Of a stretch of 7,383 nucleotides of DNA, positions 1 to 4,901 are shown in pieces. Source of the stretch: Sideroxydans sp. GTDB taxonomy: Bacteria; Pseudomonadota; Gammaproteobacteria; Burkholderiales; Gallionellaceae. Numbering within the stretch: position 1 is the first letter of the stretch; every line of letters starts with the position of its first letter. Made by a program: the position numbers and the translations under genes. Location: positions 1 to 7,383 of the forward strand of contig JAVBYP010000060.1 of assembly GCA_030823965.1 (NCBI GenBank). Direction: 5' to 3'. The notes under the pieces were generated by a model. It did no database searches. It saw only the letters and a list, made by a program, of their open reading frames with translations, and was not told where the DNA came from.

Positions 1-278
1 TCAAACTTTTTGGAGACGACAAAGGTCAGATCACCCTTTACGAAAAAGTCGGTTGCGAGAAATGTTCGGGTACGGGGTATCGTGGGCGCGTCGGCTTGCA
101 TGAGTTGTTGATCGGTACTGATCCGATGAAGAAAGCCATTCAAGAACACGCACGCGTCGCCGAGCTTTTTGCCATCGCATTGGAAGAGGGGATGCGCACG
201 TTGAAACAGGACGGGATGGAGAAGGTCTTGACTGGCATCACCGACATGCACCAGATTCGCGCGGTCTGTATCAAGTAA
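1..278 (+). CDS. GspE/PilB-family secretion or pilus ATPase, C-terminal fragment
   Basis: Only the last 91 codons are present (reading frame from base 3); the start lies outside the window. The fragment contains the second CxxC pair of the zinc-binding tetracysteine element (GCEKCSGTGYRGR, bases 51-89) followed by the family's conserved GLHELL stretch and a helical end with EEGMRTLKQDGMEKVLTGIT. This is the C-terminal signature of hexameric AAA-type ATPases that power type II secretion or type IV pilus extension at the cytoplasmic side of the inner membrane. The Walker boxes are outside the window, so activity cannot be judged. The ending resembles GspE-like members more than classical PilB, but the two cannot be separated from 91 residues. 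It lies 12 nt upstream of the GAF/HD-GYP gene and is probably co-transcribed with it. Confidence 0.88.
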   Translation, partial: KLFGDDKGQITLYEKVGCEKCSGTGYRGRVGLHELLIGTDPMKKAIQEHARVAELFAIALEEGMRTLKQDGMEKVLTGITDMHQIRAVCIK

Positions 279-290
279 CTCGACTTCAAT

Positions 291-1919
291 ATGCAGAAGA
301 TCGGAGATCGAGACGAAAGTCCACAAGTGCCTCGCGCAACTTTGGAGCGTTTGCTTGATCGTTTGAGTGAACTGAATGCCATCGGGGCGTCGCTGTCTAG
401 CGAGCGAGACATCAATCGTTTGCTGGAAAGCATCTTGGATGCCGCTAAGAAGATCACCCATGCCGATGCGGGTACGCTCTACCTATTGGATGAAGCCAAC
501 AAGCAGCTCACATTCGAGATATTGCATAACGATTCACTCGGAATCCGCATGGGAGGTACGTCCGGTGAGCCGATATCCTTCTACCCAGTCCAACTGTATA
601 TAGATGATCAGCCGAACCATGCGATGGTGGTGAGCCACGCGGCTCTGAGTGGCGAGACAGTCAACATCGTCGATGCGTACACGGCTGAAGGCTTCGATTT
701 CTCGGGCACCAAGAAATTCGACGCCAAAACGAACTATCGCTCACAGTCATTCCTGGCTGTCCCTATGCGCAATCACGATAGCGAGGTCATTGGCGTACTT
801 CAGCTCATCAACGCGCTCGATGAGCATACTGGTGCAGTAAAGAACTTCTCGAATGACGACCAGCAATTATTGGAGTCATTGTCTTCGCAGGCGGCTATCG
901 CCATCAGCAATCGCAGATTGATACAGCAACTGGAAGAATTGTTCGAATCCTTCATCAGCCTCATCAATACCGCGATCGACGATAAGTCGCCCTATACGGG
1001 TGGGCACTGCGAGCGCGTCCCTGTCTTGACCATGATGCTGGCTGAAGCCGCCAACCGAACCAAACAAGGCGAACTCTCTGATTTCAATCTTACCGATAAA
1101 GACAGATACGAACTCAAGATCGCGGGTTTGCTACACGATTGTGGAAAGATCACCACTCCAGTACACGTAGTAGATAAAGCCACGAAATTACAGACCATCT
1201 TCGATCGCATCCATCTGGTCGACACCCGTTTCGAGGTGCTCAAGCGTGACGCTCGTATCGAGATGTTGGAGGGGTGTTTGACAGAAGCTCACTATCAGGC
1301 CCGTCTGCAGCAACTAGAGGATGACAGAGCGTTCCTGCGTCAAAGCAATATCGGTGGTGAGAAGATGAAAGATGCTGACATAGATCGAGTAAAGCGCATC
1401 GCAACTTATCAGTGGCTGAACGCCAGTGGCGAAAAAGCAGATTTCCTGACTCCAGAAGAAACAGAGAACCTATCCATCCGAGCGGGAACATTGACGGCGA
1501 ACGAGCGTGAGATCATCAATCATCACATCGTCGTCACCATCAAGATGTTGCAGTCTTTACCTTGGCCGCACCACCTTAGTCGTGTGCCTGAGTACGCAGG
1601 GGGGCACCACGAACGCATGGATGGCAAGGGTTACCCCAATGGTTTAGTGCGAGAACAGATGTCCGTTCAGGCAAGATTGATGGGTATCGCCGATATATTC
1701 GAGGCGCTGACTGCGAAAGATCGGCCCTACAAAGAGGGCAAGACGCTTACCGAGTCTTTGGAGATATTGGGGAGATTCAAAGAGAACGGCCATATCGATC
1801 CGGAACTGTTCGATGTCTTTGTGCGCGAAAAAGTCTATTTGGAGTATGCGCAAAGATTCTTGGCTGATGAGCAGATCGACAAGGTGGATGAATCCAAGAT
1901 TCCTGGCTATTCCCCCTAG
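291..1919 (+). CDS. GAF domain plus HD-GYP domain protein, probable c-di-GMP phosphodiesterase
   Basis: A 542-residue protein without signal peptide or membrane segments, so probably cytoplasmic. A GAF sensor domain spans about residues 30-205 and a short helix links it to an HD-GYP domain from about residue 215. Visible catalytic elements are the GHCER motif (H239), HDCGK (H282, D283, K286), NHH (H411, H412), the HHExxDGxGYP signature at 439-449, and D468 in ADIFEALT before RPY. All ligands expected for a bimetallic c-di-GMP hydrolase are therefore present. Unusually, D283 and H411 are 128 residues apart, whereas ordinary HD-GYP domains have about 30, so there is an extra charged helical segment of roughly 100 residues. 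The GAF ligand is unknown; the F-x2-DD near residue 190 resembles a degenerate NKFDE cyclic-nucleotide motif. ATG 291 is the only sensible start, 12 nt behind the ATPase gene, but its ribosome-binding site is poor, which suggests translational coupling. The likely role is control of pili or motility by lowering c-di-GMP. Confidence 0.92.
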   Translation: MQKIGDRDESPQVPRATLERLLDRLSELNAIGASLSSERDINRLLESILDAAKKITHADAGTLYLLDEANKQLTFEILHNDSLGIRMGGTSGEPISFYPVQLYIDDQPNHAMVVSHAALSGETVNIVDAYTAEGFDFSGTKKFDAKTNYRSQSFLAVPMRNHDSEVIGVLQLINALDEHTGAVKNFSNDDQQLLESLSSQAAIAISNRRLIQQLEELFESFISLINTAIDDKSPYTGGHCERVPVLTMMLAEAANRTKQGELSDFNLTDKDRYELKIAGLLHDCGKITTPVHVVDKATKLQTIFDRIHLVDTRFEVLKRDARIEMLEGCLTEAHYQARLQQLEDDRAFLRQSNIGGEKMKDADIDRVKRIATYQWLNASGEKADFLTPEETENLSIRAGTLTANEREIINHHIVVTIKMLQSLPWPHHLSRVPEYAGGHHERMDGKGYPNGLVREQMSVQARLMGIADIFEALTAKDRPYKEGKTLTESLEILGRFKENGHIDPELFDVFVREKVYLEYAQRFLADEQIDKVDESKIPGYSP

Positions 1920-1936
1920 GTGACAAAAATCGTCAC
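1920..1936. promoter_or_regulatory. Inverted repeat GTGAC-N7-GTCAC, possible enhancer (PilR-type) site
   Basis: A perfect 5-bp inverted repeat with a 7-nt A-rich spacer begins one base after the HD-GYP stop codon. Its centre is about 105 bp upstream of the predicted sigma-54 start, the usual distance for bacterial enhancer-binding proteins. The role as activator site, presumably for the pilin regulator PilR, is inferred from position and symmetry only. An overlapping 8-bp palindrome CACATGTG lies at 1934-1941. It lacks a U-tract and so is not a terminator. Confidence 0.4.
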
Positions 1937-1972
1937 ATGTGTGGTGCGTTTGCGGCACTTGGTGATGAGAAT

Positions 1973-2000
1973 GTCCTGAGATGGTCAATGAATACAGGAC
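1973..2000. repeat. Inverted repeat GTCCTG-N16-CAGGAC upstream of the -24 element
   Basis: A 6-bp perfect inverted repeat ends 7 bp before the -24 box of the pilin promoter. It has no U-tract and is unlikely to terminate the HD-GYP transcript. It may be a regulator site or chance. Confidence 0.25.
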
Positions 2001-2007
2001 TCTTACT

Positions 2008-2023
2008 TGGCACGTAACCTGCT
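2008..2023 (+). promoter_or_regulatory. Sigma-54 promoter of the pilin gene
   Basis: TGGCACG-N4-CTGCT matches the sigma-54 consensus TGGCACG-N4-TTGCW except for one base. The invariant GG (2009-2010) and GC (2021-2022) are exactly 10 nt apart. Transcription should start near 2033-2034 and give a leader of about 58 nt before the pilin ATG. Major pilin genes of pseudomonads and many other proteobacteria are driven by RpoN with the PilS/PilR two-component system, so the assignment fits the gene behind it. Confidence 0.85.
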
Positions 2024-2035
2024 AATATACATACG

Positions 2036-2062
2036 CACACCTCGTGTGTAGCCCGTAAGGGC
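2036..2062 (+). other. Two tandem stem-loops at the 5' end of the pilin mRNA
   Basis: CACAC-CTC-GTGTG (2036-2048) is followed after two bases by GCCC-GTAA-GGGC (2051-2062), a GNRA-type tetraloop hairpin. With a start near 2033 the mRNA would begin almost directly with the first stem. Hairpins flush with the 5' end protect mRNAs such as E. coli ompA from decay. An mRNA-stabilising role is therefore plausible for an abundant pilin, but it is inferred. The ribosome-binding site AAAGGAG (2078-2084) stays free. Confidence 0.5.
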
Positions 2063-2091
2063 ACTTCCACAATCTTCAAAGGAGCTTAAAT

Positions 2092-2586
2092 ATGAAGCAA
2101 ATCCAAAAAGGTTTTACATTGATCGAGTTGATGATCGTTGTTGCGATCATCGGTATCTTGGCTGCTGTTGCGATTCCTGCATACAGCGACTACACCAAGA
2201 AGGCCAAACTGACCGAGTTGGTTCAGTCTACATCTGCCCTGAAAACGGATGTTGAGGTTTGTATTCAGGAAAACGATAATGACGCGTCTAATTGTGATGG
2301 CGGTTCAGGTGGTCTTCCAACTAACATGTATGCGGGTACGACAGCAAATAGTGCTACTAGCACTGGCACCTGTGATGGTCAGCAGACTGGATATCTGAGT
2401 GGTACCAAGATCGTCAACTGCAAGGAATTGTCCAATGGCGAAATCAAAGTATGGTCGGCCAAAGGTATTGTTTCAAACCGTGCGGGTGATGCAGGTTTGA
2501 GCTTTATTCTGACGCCAACCGTTGGTTCTACTGGTGTAAGTTGGGATACCAGCGGTACTTGTAAAGATGAAGGCTTCTGCAAATAA
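2092..2586 (+). CDS. pilA: Type IV major pilin (type IVa prepilin)
   Basis: A 164-residue prepilin with a short basic leader MKQIQKG. The PilD cleavage site lies between G7 and F8, and the hallmark hydrophobic helix [14 protein letters not shown] follows with the conserved glutamate at mature position 5. The mature protein (157 residues) would polymerise into the type IV pilus fibre. A strong AAAGGAG ribosome-binding site lies 7 nt before the ATG. Six cysteines (57, 68, 94, 110, 157, 163) could form up to three disulfides, including a small C-terminal loop 157-163 typical of the pilin D-region; many type IVa pilins have only that one. A Gly/Ser/Thr-rich stretch at about residues 70-93 is a candidate exposed O-glycosylation region. 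It is driven by sigma-54, ended by its own terminator and followed by a probable glycosyltransferase gene. The family is certain; that it is the major rather than a minor pilin rests on the promoter, ribosome-binding site and length. Confidence 0.93.
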   Translation: MKQIQKGFTLIELMIVVAIIGILAAVAIPAYSDYTKKAKLTELVQSTSALKTDVEVCIQENDNDASNCDGGSGGLPTNMYAGTTANSATSTGTCDGQQTGYLSGTKIVNCKELSNGEIKVWSAKGIVSNRAGDAGLSFILTPTVGSTGVSWDTSGTCKDEGFCK

Positions 2587-2604
2587 GGCTTGAAGCTTGA
2601 ATAA

Positions 2605-2637
2605 ACGAAAGCCGGGGTCTCCCCGGCTTTCGTATTT
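2605..2637 (+). terminator. Intrinsic terminator behind pilA
   Basis: A perfect 13-bp stem (2605-2617 with 2621-2633) has a TCT loop and a very GC-rich core GCCGGGG/CCCCGGC, flanked by A-rich and T-rich arms. The U-tract is interrupted (TTTCGTATTT), so some read-through is likely. It lies only 17 nt before the TTG start of the next gene. It may set a high ratio of pilin to the downstream membrane protein. Confidence 0.82.
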
Positions 2638-2639
2638 AT

Positions 2640-2643
2640 GGAG
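2640..2643 (+). promoter_or_regulatory. Ribosome-binding site deciding the TTG start at 2651
   Basis: GGAG is 7 nt upstream of TTG 2651. The in-frame alternatives are a TTG at 2597, which would translate through the pilA terminator stem, and ATG 2672, which has only a poor purine stretch in front. Confidence 0.65.
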
Positions 2644-2650
2644 TATCGAA

Positions 2651-4228
2651 TTGAATACCAATCAAAAGAACATGCTGTTCGTGTTGTTGTTGTGCTTAGC
2701 AGTTTTTGCACTGTACGGGCAGTTTTTGTCGAATCCGGTCGTGTTTGATGATCTCCCCGAACGCGACGGCAGTTTTTCACCTTTTAATCTGCGCTCTTTG
2801 CCATATGCCACACTAGAGTGGGGAATGGTCATGTTCGATAGTGAGATCGCATATTTTCGCATCGAAAGTTTGCTGCTGCATTCAGCCGTGGCAGTCGCAC
2901 TTTTCTTTTTTTTGACAGCATTGTTCGAGCGAGTTATTCCTGCTCGCAATCATTCATCACTTTCATTCGCGTCCCTAGCGTTCTTCGCGGCACTTTTGTT
3001 CGCGCTACATCCTGTCAGTGTGTATGCGGCCGGATATTTGGTGCAGCGCACCATCGTCATGGCGTCGCTATTCAGTCTGCTGGCCTTGCTCGCTTGGTTG
3101 TATGGTGCGAACCGATCTAACCCAGTTTGGCTGTGGGCAAGTGTGGCCTTCTATTATCTGGCTGTGCTCTCTAAGGAGCACGCCATCATGCTACCCGCCG
3201 TATTGCTTGCACTGACCGTACTGATGCACGCAGATTGGCTCAATCTGCTAAAGAGGCATTGGCAGGTGTTGCTCGCGCTGTTTGCAATCTCCATATGGGT
3301 GGTGATGGTTAAGAAAGGGTTGTTGGGAGCCGTTTATGAAATTTATGCGCCAGATATGCTGGTTGAGATGGATGCTAGCCTGAATCACCCCTTGAGTGTA
3401 TTGACCCAGAGTTGGCTGTTCTTCAAGTACGCTTTGCTGTGGTTGTTCCCGAATCCGAACTGGATGTCGGTAGACATGCGTGAACCATTCGCGACTTCGC
3501 TGTGGTCAAGCTATCTAGCGGCCTTTTGCGCTTTCCTGTCTTGGGGGGGGCTGGCGGTGTGGTTGTTGTTCAAGCGGGGGCGTTTGGGATTGTTCGGCTT
3601 TGCTCTGCTGTTTCCCTGGCTGATGTTCCTGCCGGAGTTTTCCACCGTCCGTATCCAGGAAAGTTTCGTGCTATACCGCAGCTATCTGTGGGCGATTGGG
3701 GCGTGCGCAGTGTTGCCCCTATTGGTTGATAGGCTGGATAAGAATATGGCGAGTATCGTGTTGGGTGCTAGTGCATTGGCCTTGATGCCAATCTCAATGG
3801 ATAGATTGGCGTCGTTCTCACATCCACTCATCCTGTGGGAAGATGCGGCAAAGTTGGTGGAAGACAGGTCTGGCCTGCCTGGCGTGTATCGCATTTACTA
3901 CAACCGCGGAACCGAACGGCTAAAAGTTGATGATTACGATGGTGCAATCGAGGATTTGCAACTTTCGGCGAAACTGCAACCGGACTGGACATTCGCTTAC
4001 AGCAACCTAGGTGTGGCCTATGGTAAGAAAGGCGAGTGGGAGCCTTCCATTGCCGCCTTCTCCCAAGCGATTGAAATTGCACGACGCAAGCAGATGGGCT
4101 TCAACCCAGCCCCTTATCTTGGGAGAGCTATATCATATGAGCAGATCGGAGGCATCGATTTGGCCCGCAAGGACTATGAACTGACTTGCAGGTTGGCCCA
4201 AAAGGGCTGCGATAAACTGAGTAAGTAG
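2651..4228 (+). CDS. Polytopic GT-C/TMTC-like membrane protein with C-terminal TPRs, putative pilin O-glycosyltransferase
   Basis: From the TTG at 2651 this is 525 residues. About 11-12 hydrophobic segments fill residues 8-385, followed by three TPR units (about 413-446, 447-480, 485-518). Features shared with bacterial TMTC-like (protein O-mannosyltransferase-like) TPR proteins are an acidic FDD (D33, D34) after the first membrane helix, LLLHS before the second, LHP (119-121) with YLVQR (129-133), SKEH (174-177), and LYRSYL late in the membrane part. GT-C enzymes use lipid-linked sugar donors and glycosylate on the periplasmic face. Pilin-specific transferases (TfpO, TfpW) lie directly behind the pilin gene in pseudomonads, which suggests pilin as acceptor; this is inference. 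No promoter is evident between the pilA terminator and this gene, so read-through is likely. The coding sequence contains T8 and G8 tracts. The alternative is a pilus-unrelated TPR membrane protein of unknown function. Confidence 0.75.
   Translation: MNTNQKNMLFVLLLCLAVFALYGQFLSNPVVFDDLPERDGSFSPFNLRSLPYATLEWGMVMFDSEIAYFRIESLLLHSAVAVALFFFLTALFERVIPARNHSSLSFASLAFFAALLFALHPVSVYAAGYLVQRTIVMASLFSLLALLAWLYGANRSNPVWLWASVAFYYLAVLSKEHAIMLPAVLLALTVLMHADWLNLLKRHWQVLLALFAISIWVVMVKKGLLGAVYEIYAPDMLVEMDASLNHPLSVLTQSWLFFKYALLWLFPNPNWMSVDMREPFATSLWSSYLAAFCAFLSWGGLAVWLLFKRGRLGLFGFALLFPWLMFLPEFSTVRIQESFVLYRSYLWAIGACAVLPLLVDRLDKNMASIVLGASALALMPISMDRLASFSHPLILWEDAAKLVEDRSGLPGVYRIYYNRGTERLKVDDYDGAIEDLQLSAKLQPDWTFAYSNLGVAYGKKGEWEPSIAAFSQAIEIARRKQMGFNPAPYLGRAISYEQIGGIDLARKDYELTCRLAQKGCDKLSK
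2906..2913 (+). repeat. T8 homopolymer inside the putative glycosyltransferase gene
   Basis: Eight T's encode Phe-Phe-Leu in the second membrane segment. The frame is intact. Such a tract can slip during replication or transcription. Confidence 0.9.
3543..3550 (+). repeat. G8 homopolymer inside the putative glycosyltransferase gene
   Basis: Eight G's encode the end of Trp and Gly-Gly in SWGGL, with the frame intact here. One base fewer leads to a stop about 25 codons later (TGA near 3622). One base more leads to a stop at 3727-3729. Either change would remove the last membrane segments and all TPRs. Poly-G tracts of this kind switch pilin glycosylation genes on and off in Neisseria. Confidence 0.9.
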
Positions 4229-4265
4229 ATCCATACTGTGTTGTAGAGATACCAATTTCGGGCGG

Positions 4266-4306
4266 GAATTTGTTTGTTGCAAGGCCAAATTCGAAGGCAA
4301 AATTTG
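4266..4306. repeat. AT-rich inverted repeats behind the glycosyltransferase gene
   Basis: GAATTTG (4266-4272) and CAAATTC (4286-4292) form a perfect 7-bp inverted repeat with a 13-nt loop. A third element AATTTG (4301-4306) can compete for the middle copy. No U-tract follows, so this is not a convincing terminator. It occupies the first part of the 343-nt gap before flhD and could be an operator or a weak 3' stem. Confidence 0.35.
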
Positions 4307-4334
4307 ATTTGATGAAATTAATTGCACAATCTCC

Positions 4335-4361
4335 TAAAGTTTTCCAAAACCCTGCCGATAG
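4335..4361 (+). promoter_or_regulatory. Sigma-28 (FliA) promoter upstream of flhDC
   Basis: TAAAGTTT (4335-4342), exactly 11 nt, then GCCGATAG (4354-4361). The FliA consensus is TAAAGTTT-N11-GCCGATAA, so 15 of 16 positions match with perfect spacing. The start would be near 4368-4369. It is unusual because flhDC is the class I operon at the top of the cascade, whereas sigma-28 promoters are late class. Confidence 0.82.
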
Positions 4362-4368
4362 GCTAATC

Positions 4369-4458
4369 GTGTGACCCAATGTGTCCCCTCGCAGTGGGTC
4401 GTGCAACCGAGTCGCCTCCCCCAAATCAGAGCCGCGGGTGGGGGTGGCTCGATTTTTT
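4369..4458 (+). ncRNA. Candidate FliA-dependent small RNA or terminated flhDC leader
   Basis: From the predicted sigma-28 start the RNA folds into two stem-loops with a 3-nt linker and ends in six U's, about 90 nt in all. Stem 1 pairs GTGTGACCCA (4369-4378) with TGGGTCGTGC (4395-4404), six Watson-Crick pairs plus an outer G-C and three G-U, around a 16-nt loop. Stem 2 is the terminator 4408-4451. Loop 1 contains GTCCCCTCG (4383-4391), complementary to bases 4559-4567 over the flhD ribosome-binding site (8 Watson-Crick pairs and one G-U). No convincing open reading frame lies inside it. It could act in trans after termination, or in cis when polymerase reads through. I recognise no known RNA family in it. 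Promoter, compact fold and terminator support an RNA; its existence and function are inferred. Confidence 0.55.
4408..4458 (+). terminator. Strong intrinsic terminator between the FliA promoter and flhD
   Basis: A 15-position stem pairs CGAGTCGCCTCCCCC (4408-4422) with 4437-4451, with three G-U pairs and one C-T mismatch, around a 14-nt loop, and is followed by A and T6 (4453-4458). A competing short hairpin GAGCC (4429-4433) with GGCTC (4446-4450) also sits directly before the U-tract, so either fold would terminate. Confidence 0.75.
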
Positions 4459-4483
4459 GTAGGTGTTTTTCCTACACCATAAT
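4457..4483 (+). promoter_or_regulatory. Weak candidate sigma-70 promoter for flhDC
   Basis: CATAAT (4478-4483) is a good -10 hexamer, but the best -35 candidate, TTGTAG (4457-4462), matches poorly and is only 15 nt away. It is offered because flhDC needs some start downstream of the terminator or read-through of it. Confidence 0.2.
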
Positions 4484-4499
4484 CAGAATTCATCTGATT
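4458..4499 (+). other. Two further stem-loops in the flhD leader
   Basis: TGTAGG (4458-4463) pairs with CCTACA (4471-4476) around a T-rich 7-nt loop; an alternative stem GGTGT (4462-4466) with ACACC (4474-4478) excludes it. AATCAGA (4481-4487) pairs with TCTGATT (4493-4499) around ATTCA. They lie between the terminator and the flhD ribosome-binding site and could be protein operators or RNA structures. Confidence 0.4.
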
Positions 4500-4559
4500 T
4501 CTCCGTTTCCCTTCCTCCCCGAGAATGCAACCGTCGAAACAAGACGTATAACTAATTCC

Positions 4560-4566
4560 GAGGGGG
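4560..4566 (+). promoter_or_regulatory. flhD ribosome-binding site, complementary to the upstream RNA loop
   Basis: GAGGGGG lies 5 nt before ATG 4572; the GAGG core is 8 nt away. It fixes the FlhD start and lies inside the segment 4559-4567 that can pair with 4383-4391. Confidence 0.7.
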
Positions 4567-4571
4567 CTGAA

Positions 4572-4892
4572 ATGAACACCATTCAAGTACACGAAGAGAT
4601 CAAAGAAACCAACCTTTCCTACATGATGTTGGCGCAACAGATGATTCGCGACGACAAAGCGAGTGCGATCTTCCGTTTGGGCGTGAGTGAAGAGTTGGCC
4701 GACCTGATCAATGGTCTTTCACCAGCGCAGCTGATGAAGATGGCAGCATCCAATATGTTGCTGTGCCGCTTCCGCTTCGATGAGCGTCTCTTGCTCAATA
4801 TGATCACCGATTACAACAAAGACCGCATGATGTCGCACACACACGCGACCATCTTGATGGCAGCGCAAACCCCTGAACTGCTCGCAGCTTAA
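4572..4892 (+). CDS. flhD: Flagellar master regulator subunit FlhD
   Basis: A 106-residue protein that aligns clearly with E. coli FlhD: NLSYMMLAQQMI, the almost invariant DDKASAIFRLGVSEE, LSPAQLMKMA, and NMLLCRFRFD. Cys65 sits at the same position as the E. coli cysteine that links the FlhD dimer by a disulfide. FlhD joins FlhC in a heterohexamer that activates class II flagellar operons, including those for the hook-basal body and FliA. The start is ATG 4572 behind GAGGGGG; a longer in-frame reading from 4371 would run through the upstream hairpins and is not credible. The C-terminus (TPELLAA) is a little shorter than in enterobacteria. The stop overlaps the flhC ribosome-binding site. The 343-nt leader region with a sigma-28 promoter, terminator and hairpins suggests layered control. 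Confidence 0.97.
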   Translation: MNTIQVHEEIKETNLSYMMLAQQMIRDDKASAIFRLGVSEELADLINGLSPAQLMKMAASNMLLCRFRFDERLLLNMITDYNKDRMMSHTHATILMAAQTPELLAA

Positions 4893-4901
4893 GGAGTCAT
4901 C

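Noticed and set aside
1920..2000. Terminator behind the HD-GYP gene
   Set aside because: The inverted repeats here have short stems and no U-tract, and the region is better explained as a sigma-54 control region.
2597..2650. Start of the membrane protein at TTG 2597
   Set aside because: The codons run through the pilA terminator stem and give a Pro/Arg-rich N-terminus; TTG 2651 has GGAG 7 nt away.
4440..4448. G-quadruplex in the GGG-T-GGGGG-T-GG stretch
   Set aside because: The runs are too short and unequal, and the bases are needed for the terminator stem, which is the simpler explanation.
4369..4458. Known riboswitch class such as c-di-GMP-I
   Set aside because: None of the conserved core sequences of classes I remember is present; the block looks like a small RNA with terminator.
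4371..4571. N-terminal extension of FlhD from an in-frame ATG-less upstream reading
   Set aside because: It would translate the hairpins and terminator of the leader and add residues unlike any FlhD; ATG 4572 has a clear ribosome-binding site and aligns with E. coli FlhD.
4128..4637. Antisense reading frame of 169 codons over the flhD leader
   Set aside because: It overlaps two clear genes and the structured leader, has no recognisable motif and reads through the terminator.
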